From Globodera rostochiensis (lineage: Eukaryota; Nematoda; Chromadorea; Rhabditida; Heteroderidae), in contig JAEVLN010000035.1 of the NCBI GenBank assembly GCA_018350325.1, positions 26,007 to 90,006 of the forward strand: a stretch of DNA of 64,000 nucleotides, written 5' to 3'. Shown here in pieces: positions 11,456 through 22,900 of the stretch. The notes below the pieces were generated by a model that searched no databases, had not been told where the DNA came from, and worked only from the letters and a program-made list of their open reading frames with translations. The translations under genes and the position numbers were made by a program. Numbering within the stretch: the first letter of the stretch is position 1; each line of letters begins with the position of its first letter.

Positions 11456-12387
11456 TTAAAATACGCATTTAAATTTTGTTTTCTTTAAGCGTTTAGATTT
11501 TTAATCTCCTGCAATGAAATGTTTTTTGTTTGCTTCAAATAAAAAATATAATTAATTAACGCTAATAGCAATTAATAAAATGCATTTTAGTACTACATTT
11601 CTGATTATTTAAATAAAATAAATATTACCAAGAATTAAGTTGATTATTCAATGTTAAAATTGCATTTTTTTAAAAGATTTCGTTTAAATTTTCAATAAAT
11701 TTTAGACAGGTGGCTATATTGTAAATTTTTTGCAAAAATAAAAATATTATTCTTAATTTATAAGTTCAATAAGGCCATTTATGACATTATACTGAAGCAT
11801 CTACCGAGATTATAAATAAAAATTAACTAAAAATAATAAATCAAAAGCAAATTTACTAATACCAATATTTAAAAAAAGATAAGCCAAATAAGTCTATAAA
11901 GACAACATCATTATTCTGTATATCCATTTATATTGTGAGCAAAAATAGATAAGTTAAAAAAAAGATCTATTAATGTCACACTGCATAAAATCAAATTAAT
12001 TTTTAATACACAAATGAATTAATTAAAATTTCACAGTTAAAACCAGGTCACTCCGATTATTATGTTTCACTTGAAGCATTAAGATTAAAACAAATAAAGT
12101 GAGATTAAAATTTAAGTAGCTATTCAATAAACAACGAGGTAAAGAGACGTGGTATCTATGTTAACCCAACATTTGGCAGAGATTGCAAACGCCTCATCGT
12201 CATTAAACAAATTTAAAAATGTATTAATTAAAATAAAGCACAAAACCTAAAGTTATGTATTTGCTGAGTCGTGTTTTTAAATCAAAAAAAAATCGATAAG
12301 CTGCCAGTTGAGAGTTCATAATGAAGCAATTTTATGGTAACTAAACTTAACTGAAATAATTAATTGAATTATTCAAAAACAGAATGC

Positions 12388-12932
12388 GGCTCAATTGCAG
12401 TTTACACGACCATAAAAAAATTACACGACCTTAAAAATGTTACACGACCATTAAAACAGTTTACACGACCATAAACAAATTACAATTAAAAATCGTATTG
12501 TAAGCGGATTTCTACTAATATAGCTTGAAAATTTTTTGTTTTGCTATGATAACATGGTTAACCCACTCGTGTTGAAATTGCAGATTTAAACTTCTAATTT
12601 CCTCATAAGCAATAGGGATCGTTAGGCTTCGGCCTAAGCCTCCCCAGCTTGGGGTTTATTAAGCTTAGGCCTAAGCTTAACGATAACGGACACTGTCACA
12701 GGAACACATTCCAGACCGAACCCTACTTTTAAGAATGCAGCGCTATCAATGCTTTAATTTGTTCAAAACGCAGAACACTAAATAAACCAGTAAATCACAA
12801 TTAATATTTTATGGTCGTGTATTTTTTTTTATGGTCGTGTAAACATTGTATGGTCGTGTAAATGTTTTATGGTCGTGTAACATTTTTAAGGTCGTGTAAT
12901 TTGTTTATGGTCGTGTAAACTGCAATAGAGCC
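12388..12932. mobile_element. Terminal-inverted-repeat element with ACACGACC subterminal repeats
   Basis: The left end starts GGCTCAATTGCAGTTTACAC and the right end is its inverse with two changes (GGCTCTATTGCAG). Inside each end the word ACACGACC recurs at roughly 17-20 bp spacing, four times on the left and six times inverted on the right, separated by AT-rich linkers. About 545 bp in all, with no open frame. A nested GC-richer palindrome built on GCTTAGGCCTAAGC lies at about 12,620-12,682. No clear target duplication. This is a non-autonomous DNA element; repeated subterminal words of this kind are typical transposase-binding arrays. Confidence 0.7.
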
Positions 12933-13343
12933 TTATTATTTAATACATAAAACAATAAGTATTTAATATAGAAAAACAAAACTCATTATATTTTATTTTT
13001 CTTCTTTCTGTTAATCTATATTTGCATAATTTCATTTTATAATAATTGGTTAAAATGAATTCAGAATTTTAATTAAATCATGGTTAAATTTGGTTAAGAT
13101 AATATTATTTTTTGTTTCATTTAATCGTCTCTCGCTCAGTTGCTATACTTCTCATATGGCTTTATGAGTTTGCATTTATCATACCTTTTTTATTGAATTA
13201 AAAGGCTAATATGATTTTATTCCCATTCTTTTGTTATGCTTTATTTATTTAGTAAAATTTTTATGACATTAATGGCGACAAATAAGGGGTTCGTTTTAAA
13301 AAAATTAGCCCATATTGATTTTTAAATACTAAGGCAGTAAATC

Positions 13344-13465
13344 TTTTGTTAATTAATATGTTTATTTCGAATTTTATTGTATTTTCTTAAGAAATTTTCG
13401 AAAAAATGCCGAAATAGACTCGAGCCTATAAAAGAGCAACTTATCAAATTTATACAATTAAGCTT
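13344..13465 (+). repeat. Dispersed 121-bp repeat, copy 1
   Basis: Nearly identical to 46,364-46,485. Both contain TTTCGAAAAAATGCCGAAAT followed by a near-palindrome (GACTCGAGCC here, GGCTCGAGCC in the other copy) and the run CCTATAAAAGAGCAA. High identity over 33 kb suggests a recent mobile or gene-converted family. The CTATAAAAG string is TATA-box-like, but nothing shows it is used. Confidence 0.65.
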
Positions 13466-13564
13466 TTATAAATAAAGAATGCTATCTACGTTATAAAAAA
13501 CAATGTACTTGAATTAATTATAAACAAATTATAGAAAAGTATTAACGCCTGACAGAGCGGTCCA

Positions 13565-13860
13565 ATTACTCTCGCCGCCTGACTATCTATTTTAGCACAA
13601 TATTTCTTCAAAAATAAAATGTTCAGAAATTAAACTAAAACAATTTTAGATGGGGTGCGTTCATGTCCAAATTACTCTCGTCGTCTGACTCTCTCTTTTT
13701 AGCACACTATTTCTTCAAAAAATAAGATTTTAAAAAAAGTAACTAAAAAATTATTAGATGGGGTGCGTTGATGACCAAATTACTCTAACCGTCTGACTCT
13801 CTCTTTTTAGCACACTATTTCTTCAAAAAATAAAATATCCAAAAAAGTACTAAAAAGATT
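13565..13860 (+). repeat. Tandem repeat, about 106-108 bp, 2.8 copies
   Basis: Units start ATTACTCTCG at 13,565 and 13,671 and ATTACTCTAA at 13,779. Each contains TAGCACA..ATTTCTTCAAAAA and GATGGGGTGCGTT. The second and third units are closest to each other. The third is cut short and passes into unrelated sequence at about 13,860. Confidence 0.75.
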
Positions 13861-13915
13861 GCGTTAATTTTATTTTTACACCGATAATATCTGCTTATTT
13901 TACGCGTGTCAAAAA

Positions 13916-14068
13916 CTAGGGCAATGTTGCGCACAAAGACATCAGGCCAAACTCAATAACCCCGCCAACAATTATCCCAGTGTATGCGCACAATGGTGTG
14001 AGCAGGCATGGATTATGCGCATAAACATTTGTGGTACCAGCCGCTTCGGACTCTAAAGGCGCAGAAAA
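13916..14068 (-). CDS. Probable terminal exon, membrane-like segment
   Basis: On the minus strand a good acceptor (GAAATCAG) is followed directly by 50 codons and a TAG stop, in phase 0. The peptide reads FSAPLESEAAGTTNVYAHNP then CLLTPLCAYTGIIVGGVIEF and GLMSLCATLP, with one candidate membrane helix around GIIVGGVIEFGLM. G+C is far above the flanks. DNA just upstream on this strand is T-rich as expected for an intron. Upstream exons were not identified and I do not recognise the protein. Confidence 0.4.
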   Translation of the reverse strand, partial: FSAPLESEAAGTTNVYAHNPCLLTPLCAYTGIIVGGVIEFGLMSLCATLP

Positions 14069-15628
14069 CTGATTTCAATTGTATTAAGGCAATTAATGCT
14101 TTTTATGAACTTAAATGAAAATAAAAATTTAAACTAATTTTAGCCAATTAGAAAACTCAACATTAAATATTTCATTACCACATAAAAAATTTTATTCATA
14201 TTGCAATAATTTTTAACAAAATTAAGCTTTATTAAGGTTTTAATAAATTATTAAAAAGTTAATGCTCACTTATTTATATAATTAATATTACTTGTTGATG
14301 ATGAACGTTCTCGTCTTTAATATCGTCCAAAATTTATCGTGTGAATATGCTTTATATTTATATTTTTTGTATATTATAACATTTGTAACCTTTACCATAC
14401 AGCTTATTAATTGGCATTCTTAAAGCCGTAATAGCTATATGAACTCATTTTAATTCTGAGTAAAGCATTAAATATTTTATTCCAAATTGTTGTTTTATAG
14501 TAATTTATTGATCGATAATCAAATGTAATTGCCGTTTAGTTATTAAAATCAATTTTAAAATAATAAGTTTGAATCAATTATTGAGTTTCTTTCCATTAGT
14601 TTATAAAATCCATTTAAAAAAATGATATGTTTAAATTAATGATTTAGTTCAACATTTTTTGAAATTTAGAATTTTTTACTAAGTTAGTTCGATAAATTTA
14701 AATTTTTTTTTCTTAGCTATTTTATTTCTTATTTATTAATAGATAAGATTGAAATACGAAATGATTTTGCATTTTTTTGGAAGGTTTTACGTTTTTAAAT
14801 AAATAAATTTGATTAGCAGCAGAAGCCTTTTTTGTAATGACTCGAATTTATATAATATATATAACTTCCTTGGACGAATTAAATAGTCGAATAAAAAGAT
14901 ATTGCGTTTAAACCCTTTTATTATCTTGCGTATTTGTAATTGTATTTAATCATTTTTAAAGGTTATTTTGCTTTAATTAATTGTTTAAATAAATAAAACT
15001 TAGATCAATTTTGCGATGGTGTGATTCACAGTTGTAGAGGCGGTAGGCTTCGATGCGTATGACTTTGAGGCGTTAGGCTTTTGGATGTGTACTTTATTTT
15101 ATTGTTAAATTGAAATTGTTAGTTTATTCAATATCTTAGAAAAATTATACAAATCTGATTCAATTATAATAAACATTATAATCTAAATAAATATTTATTT
15201 ATTTTAAAATTATTTATAATTCATAGCGTAAATTGATTTGCCTATAAATTAACATATTTTAATCTTTTCAGTTAAATTATTTTGTAAGTAATAATAATAT
15301 AATGGAATTTTTAAAATTATTTTATTATGCTTTTTTAAACTCCAAATCTTGTTGATTTTATTTTTTCAAATTATTTTATGTGTTTACATTTTTAAAAACA
15401 ATTACGATGTAGCGGAGAATTTCGATGATTTCTCTTGGGCATCCTAATATATATTTTTAAGAAGTTTGAATATTATTAAAGTGATGCGTAGACTCAACAT
15501 TTGGAGACGACCTAAACAAAAAACAGGAGCTTAATGGTCGCCTTTTATTTAAATTTTCAAAATCTTTTCGAACATTTTTTGTTTTATTCGGTATCACAAT
15601 ATTCTGTTTTTTATAACAATTTCAAAGC
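14069..15628. other. AT-rich spacer with tiny coding-like islands
   Basis: T-rich from about 14,280. Three very short plus-strand islands look coding: 15,029-15,107 (VEAVGFDAYDFEALGFW), about 15,400-15,445 (NNYDVAENFDDFSWAS) and about 15,480-15,533 (VMRRLNIWRRPKQKTGA). Each ends in a stop and is too short to prove. They might be exons of one plus-strand gene. Confidence 0.3.
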
Positions 15629-15910
15629 TTGACTAGCCTTCGACTTGCGGTGTTTCATGTTGTCGCTTGGTCTCATCAGCGTAGGTCTTTTTTCCCGGAC
15701 TTTGAGATGATACAAAATTGCCCTCTGCAATTACTGAAAAATTGCAACTTTTTATCACTTGTAACCATTTTTATTTACTGTAGTCCCATCTTGTTGTTAA
15801 AGTTGAGTTTTAATTTGTATTTTTATTTTAAATGCTTTTATTTTTACAAAGTTTGGATTAAAATAATTGTCAAAAAGCCATTTAATATTAACTTTCTTCA
15901 AATAAATTAA
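15629..15910 (+). CDS. Open frame of uncertain coding value
   Basis: 93 codons from a TTG. Only the first 50 residues have non-AT-biased codons (TSLRLAVFHVVAWSHQRRSF...); the rest is hydrophobic and AT-driven. The minus strand over the same island is also open and reads VREKRPTLMRPSDNMKHRKS. One of the two is probably an exon; I cannot tell which. No family recognised. Confidence 0.2.
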   Translation: MTSLRLAVFHVVAWSHQRRSFFPDFEMIQNCPLQLLKNCNFLSLVTIFIYCSPILLLKLSFNLYFYFKCFYFYKVWIKIIVKKPFNINFLQIN

Positions 15911-17546
15911 CTTTTATCGCTTCAAATTTAGGATTTTTTTTTCTTTTAATTTATGGGTTCTAGCGTCTTTTTCACAATATTTATATGCAAACAAATTTGC
16001 CATGATTTAATAAATTTATTTTCATCTTTTAAAAATAATTTTTTAGACTATTTTTTTGCACTTGGTTTGTTAGGCATAATAATTACGTTTGTCGTTGTCA
16101 ATGCAACTTTTTAAATTAATCATTTAATTACTATCGTTGTTCCGGTGTGTCTTTTTTACTTTATTATTTATATTGAAGTTTGAAATAGACTTGGAGGGAA
16201 CGGGATCCCGACCGTGCAGGAAATTCCCGGTGTGTTCAATGTACGCAAAATATTAAATTGTCTTACACCAAATATTAAAAAAGTAACATTATTGAATAAA
16301 TAATTTTCTCAAATTTCGGGGTTTAATCTGCAAACGCATCCAACAATTATCAATAATTAACTAACTTAAAAGCAAAGGATTCAAAAAAGCAGGAGTCCGT
16401 TCTAAATTAAGCTATTTTAAAAAACATTTTGAAAAAATTATAGATCGGCAGAAAAACAATGAGTCATTCATTAATTGGTTTGGAATAATAAAAAAATGAA
16501 TAATCTCTCTAAAACTATCTCAAAATAAATTTAAAAACAGACGACAAAAATAAACAATCTTTAATATCCGTAAAATTTAAATGAATATACGGTAGTTAAT
16601 GTAAAAAATAAAAAACTAAAACTTTAACTTTAACAAAATTGCTTGCTGTGCCAAAAAGAAGTTTATCGAATTAATAATTTATAAATAATACTTTTAAATA
16701 TTCTTTTGAGATTAATGATTTCATTTATTTTAGTTAATAGTTCATTCTTGAATTAAATTACATCAATAAAGAGATTATAAATTAGAATTGAACCAAACAC
16801 CTTCTCAGCGCCGGTAACTAAAACCTTCAAAAAATATTAAAAAAATATAATTTTCATGCACATTAAATACTGTACAATGTCCTGGCACCGGGATAAACAA
16901 TAAAATATTATTTTAATCATTATACGGCGTCAGCAGAATCACTTCAATTCTGTGAACACGGTCGCATATTAAATTCATATTATTTAATCACAAATAATCA
17001 GCTCGTGTTTATAACTTTAATAAAATTCTAATAGGCATATAAATAATTGCACATATGATGAAATTGTTTAATTGATGTTTAATAGACCTAACAATTTTAG
17101 AAAATTTCTAACTATTAAAAATCTTGGTGACTAACGAACCTACGTAAAACCATACAAATTAAATTATTTAATGTTATTTAAACCCCTTTCAAAGCACCAT
17201 AAAAATAAGACATTTCTTTATCACGACATCGATCAAAAAATTTATAAGATATAATTATATATTTAACACAATTAATCTTTGTTATATAGTTCCATTTATA
17301 AAAAGTATAATTACATTGTGTTTTAATTACAAAAGTTAATCTTTACACAGTAAGTATTAATAAAAATGATAAAATTAAATGGATCTTTTCTAATAATACA
17401 AGATATTTAGTAGCTAATGAGCTTGTTGAACAAAAATTAATACACTAGTAAATTAACAAATGCAAAAAAAGAGGAAAAATAATAAAATTACAAATGCGCA
17501 TAATTAAGTGGCAATGAATTACTATACCTTCTGTTAATAAAATAAA
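15911..17546. other. AT-rich spacer, no gene recognised
   Basis: T-rich to about 16,150 and strongly A-rich after 16,250. A small GC-richer island at 16,170-16,245 contains GGATCCCGACCG and is open on the minus strand (EHTGNFLHGRDPVPSKS), but is too short to call. Confidence 0.4.
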
Positions 17547-17911
17547 TTAAACATACCTATCATTGTTAACTAAAATGTTAGAGCAAAATGAAAAACTAAC
17601 CATGTTTAGGAAATGCCACCCATCATTAAAATTATTAATTGAGTCAAATAAACAAAGCGAAGACTGTGTCTGCTCTAAAAAGATAAAACACAATTTAAAA
17701 TTTTGTAAAGAAACTGAAAAATTGTTTTTTTGCTCTTTAATAAAATGGTATAAAAAGAAGTGATTTTGTAACTTATTCCCCTTGCCAACTTCACACAAGT
17801 CAACACTCATTCTTCAAATGAGCGAGCTATCGACACAATGACCGTTCAGAGCTTCACATACGCAACTTCGGGAGAAGCACAACAAATGAACTTCACTTCA
17901 GGGACGCGTAT
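17547..17911. other. Overlapping open frames, strand ambiguous
   Basis: The minus strand is open for 87 codons at 17,547-17,810 (MSVDLCEVGKGNKLQNHFFL...). The plus strand is open for 66 codons at 17,563-17,763, with four cysteines (MLTKMLEQNEKLTMFRKCHP, later EDCVCSKK and LKFCKE). A separate plus frame at 17,773-17,911 contains DTMTVQSFTYATSGEAQQMN. At least one is likely an exon because the island is less AT-rich, but the evidence does not settle which strand. Confidence 0.3.
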
Positions 17912-19860
17912 TTGAGGTCGACAACAGAACTAACTACCTTCAACAAAATAAAAAAATGTTTTTTTATAAATATAATTTAAATAGGAAATTAATTCATTTA
18001 CATAAATATCCATCGGCTTATATAGCCAAATTCTTAGCTTAGATAAAAATCAATTATTATAAATGCATAAAAATAACAAATAGAAGCAACAATCCTAAAT
18101 AACAAATAAACTATTAATATTCCAGCTATTATTAAATAATTGTTAATTACTTTCATATCAATGTTCGATTACTTTAATTTTACTGTGTAATAAATACATT
18201 TTATTAGTTTTTTAAAAATCCAGTAATGTAATTTTTTGTGCAAACTTTAAATGTTTTATTTATTTTTTCATTTAAGAGTTAACTATAGATCATTAAGTTT
18301 AATTGAATCATAAAAACTTTTGCTGATTTTTTGCAGCTTTTTTAAAGAAGCGGTTAATTTATTTGATTATTCCTAAATGAATTTTATTATGTATAGGAAA
18401 ACTTTATTTTTTAGGTCTTTATTAATTGGCATCGCCAATTGACTGCAAAATACAATCGGGCGTAAAGCACGTCAATCGCAAGAATAACCCGCAACAAATT
18501 ATGGAAATTAAAATCTAAGGTGCGATTTAAATAAACCGAAAAAAAAAATTTTATTTTGCTAACCTATGGATGAAAGTTTGAAAAATACGATCATAAAAAT
18601 GTACATTAGTTTATAAAGTCAAAAATGATGCGTATTTCAAAATAAAGCCACTCATCTACAAAGCTAACTCAAATTTTAGACTTTCGCAAATGAAATTGGA
18701 GTTCGTATCATCTAATATCTAAATGCTAGGTATCACATACGATTTAAAATGGACATCAATTAGCCAAAACAGCAAGTTTTAAGCATATAATGTTCTAATA
18801 ACTTTATATAAATTGAAAGCTTTTAGAAGAAATAACTTCGCTAACCGGTTATTAAAGTTAATGCCAACACTTAAAAAATTTTAGACACCACAAAAAATTT
18901 CTTATATAATTAAATAAAAAAATGCTTAATCCAAATATTATAGTTTGGGTACAGTAAACAAATTATATAAATACTTGAAATAATAGTATAAAAATTTTAA
19001 AAAGCTTAGATCGTTATAATATTTTTCGCGATAAAAAAGGCTATATGCCAACTTATACAGGCACGAAATATTCTAATGCAAAATATACCAATCCATATTT
19101 AAAAAAAGAAAGCTATATTTTCAATCTTTTAGAAAAACTAAACAATCACCTAAATTTAAAAAAAACAAAATTTATTTTTTTACTCTCATCTTCAAATATA
19201 ATTTTTATTAAAAATAGATAAGTAAAGCAATTTCGCTTCTTTTGTGGCTTCATCTAAAGCCTGTTAAAATGAAGCAATAAAATATTTTGCTTCTTTTGTT
19301 TAAAGTTAATAACTAAAAACAGCTTTTTAAAAAATAAATTAAAATTAATTTTTTATTTTGATATGTATCGATCTATTATTATTTATAGGACCATTAAGGA
19401 ATAAACCAAAAATCATTTCGTGAAATATGATTAATAAAAATAGCTTAAAGCAAAATACAAAAAAAATACCATCGTACAGAATTATCATAATAATAAAATT
19501 GCATTAAAAAGAATTTCCATCCGAAACAAGTTCCATTTGGACGTAAGCAGATGCTATTATTTCATTTGTCAAAACAAAAGATTTTTGAATTAAATCGGTA
19601 TATATTGTTAACCAACAGCAGATACGTTTTGAAAAATGTTAAAATTAAGCAAAATTTAAATGAGGCAATAAAATCACAGACAGAAAATTTACCAAATTCT
19701 GTCAGCGGCAATAAATAATTGTTCTGAAAATAAATTTATAAATTTGCAGTCCAGTGAATGAAATATCAAAAGATAATATTAAATTTCGCTGTGGCATGAT
19801 TTATATATTTTTAAAAGAATTTATGACAATTCATAAAAAGCCGCTCAAAATTAAAATAAA
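17912..19860. other. A-rich spacer
   Basis: Strongly A-rich. One island at 18,425-18,510 is open on the minus strand (NLLRVILAIDVLYARLYFAV), too short to call. Nothing else seen. Confidence 0.4.
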
Positions 19861-19936
19861 TTATAATTTTTTAGCCGCGATCACGTGAATATCGGGAACA
19901 TCCGAAAGTTTGATGGGCACCGTGGCAAATGTGGGA
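19861..19936 (-). CDS. Probable terminal exon, unknown protein
   Basis: On the minus strand a classic acceptor TTTTATCCTAG is followed by one base completing a split codon, then PTFATVPIKLSDVPDIHVIA, AKKL and a TAA stop. The island is much richer in G+C than the block around it, and the block is A-rich on +, consistent with introns of a minus-strand gene. Only 24 codons, so the family cannot be recognised. Confidence 0.4.
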
Positions 19937-22900
19937 CTAGGATAAAACCAGCTTGATCACATTAACAGATTTTTTCAGTTAACACTTTAAAGATGAATAT
20001 AGTAAATGAAATATTTTTAAAATCTATTATAAAGATTGGTTCAAAAAATCTATATCTAAAAATTTAAAAAATATTCGGTTAAAGCCTTGTTTTTTTGAGG
20101 TTGATTAGCTAAAAATATTAAATTTATATGGTGCCCTATGGAATATTAAGTTAAATAAAAGATTTGAAAAAAGTTGAGTCAAATATCATTGAACAATTTT
20201 AAAATAATAAATAGTAAATGTATTAAATCTAGAAGTAGAACTATTATTTAATCGGAATATTATTGAAGTGGAAACTAAAGGAAAAAAATGCTAATATAAA
20301 AATTATTATTTATTTATATATTTGATGAAGAAGCACGAAAACATCAGCGATGCATTAACAATCGCTGAAAAGTAAACATATTATAAATATTAAAAAAAAT
20401 TATAAACAAGGAATTGATTTAAATATATTAATAATAAAACAAAACAAAAATAAGCAACGAGATTGCCCTAACGAGAATTTTTGAATTAAATGTATGATTG
20501 TTTTATTAAATCCAGATAAAAATATTTTAAATAAAACAAAGCGGAAAGATTTAAAATGAAAAATATTATTTTTTCAAGCACGGTTTTAAAGAATCTTGGT
20601 AATATTTGAACACCCAATTAAAAAACTACAAACCATATGCCTTCAATAAGCTCAATATAGAATCTCAATGAAAATATTTATTTTAAAGTTTGTAGCCCTA
20701 GGCACAGAAACTCAAAAGCGTGTCCAAAATAAGTTTTAAACTTTACTAGCAGTTTGTTAAAAAGAAAATTCTGCACTATTCAATAAATTGTTCTAACACG
20801 TGGAGAGAATGCGAAATTTGCCCCAAAGGGCTTTGTATGGCTCGCTCGAAAAATGTTGTTGAAGGAGAAAAAGAAATAAAAAAGACTCATTAAATTTATT
20901 TATTTTATTGCATTTATGTGATACATACTTCAGACAAAGTTTAAGGAAATAAAGAAAAAATGATAAAAAATTGCATTTATTAAATAAATTTAAATTATTA
21001 AAGATTTAGAAAATGACATAATTTGAAATGCTTTTGTTGATATCTTTGAATCTAAAGTCAAAACTAAAAATAATTAAAATTTAAAAAAAACCAAAAATAG
21101 AAAATTATAAAAAAGAATGATAAATAATAATAAATTAAATTGTAAAAAATGAATGATTAGTCAAAATAACTTTAAGCAATCTTTTTAAGCTTATTTTAGT
21201 TTAATAATTTAATAAATAAACTTAAACAAAACTACATTATGAATTCAATGAATTTAGGCTGTTGTTTTGGGCCTTGTGATACCATTAAAAAAAGACAAAA
21301 CCAAAGCATTGCAACATAAATAGGTATAATATTCTATAATAAGGATAAATATTGTAATATATTATTAAATAGGAGCAATAAATATTAATTGGATTGTAAA
21401 ATTTATGCTTTTATAAAGAATGCTCGCCTCTTTAAAACAAATTAGTAGAAGTAAAAGTCGGCACGCTGAAAAAAAGAGCTTAAATAAGCATTTAAATTTA
21501 ACTCAATTTCAAAATCAAATATGAAAGAAACTTGCATATTCCACTAAAAATATTTATCATTTTTTAAATTTTATTAAGTTTAACAAAATTGCTTAAATAA
21601 ACCTAATAATTACGCTTATCAACATCTGATAGGGATCAGAACAGAATGTCATTTGAAGCTGGGAAAAACGAAGTGGGGTAAAAATTGCCAAAAAAAGCCA
21701 TAAATCTGCAATAATTTATTTGACACTGCAATTTGGGAGGAAAATTCTACGGGTCGGCAACCGGGCACGGTAACGTTATAATTGTAAGTTCTTTTAAATT
21801 TAAGTATTAAAATATAAATAAAATTTAATTTACTTTATCATTAATTTAAGCGAATGAAAATTATTTTTTTTAAATTGCGATCATACGTTGACACCATGTG
21901 AATAAGATGAGCTGGAAGAATGCGCGAGTGTATGCAATTCTGGCGGTTGAATTTCAAGTTATTTAAAATTTTCTTTACAAAAGCGCGCAGCCAGTAGAAA
22001 CCGGTTTTAAACATATAAAAATTGAAGAGATAATAAATTTGTTATAAGCCATGCTGATTAGTGCGGCAAATCGTAAGACTAAATTAATATTTTTGGTCCA
22101 ATAAATGCAATTCCGCCTCTTATTTATACTTATGTTAGTACGCCTTGCTTGTTAAGCCCCAAACCCTAAAGAATAAAGTAAGTGCATATTATAAACCCAT
22201 GAAATGTAAAAATTATTTTTATTATTAAAAACCGATTAACAACACAAGCAAAGCTGGTAAGGCTTCAGACGGAAAATATGGCGAGCTCCATGTTTTCCAT
22301 TAACTAACATTGTGTCATTGATTAATTATTAAAGGTATGCTATATTTTTGAATGAAAACAATTAACTAAAACCGATTAATGCTGGTAATTTATTAAAATG
22401 CATATAACAGATTAAAGATTTTAAAGAAAATTAAAAAATTATTATATATTTTAAAAGTGAAAACCCTACTCAAATGGTGAACGAAGTCTTTACAATCTAG
22501 AAATATATGAACCTGCTGAATAAAGAATATATTATTTAGGTTATATGAAATGACATTATAACAATGTTTGGTGCCATTTTTTTGATTTACAGTTAAAGTT
22601 ATTTGAAAATTAAATATTCGAAGCTTCATTTTTAAAGTTTTTTTTTGAACGATGAATGCGATAAATTAAGGTTGAACACTTTCTTTATATTGTTGTTAAA
22701 TATCATATTTCTTTACCAATTCTATTTGTATTAACATTTTTTACAGTTATTTATTATTAATTTAAATATATATTATTCGTTTTTTCAAGTGAGTGTTCCA
22801 AATACGCCTTGCTATATCTAATATAAATTTTTGTTTGATTTGAGGCCTTTGTTGGAATCGTACGCACTGTTAACCATGTAGTCCGAAATCCGAGCTTCGT

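Noticed and set aside
12620..12682. Bacterial-type terminator hairpin
   Set aside because: The GCTTAGGCCTAAGC palindrome lies inside a eukaryotic TIR element and has no gene upstream.
13565..13860. A CRISPR array
   Set aside because: Repeats are 106-108 bp head-to-tail units without spacers, in eukaryotic-type DNA.
18425..18510. Minus-strand island NLLRVILAIDVLYARLYFAV as a gene
   Set aside because: Fewer than 35 codons, no clear splice sites and no recognised family.
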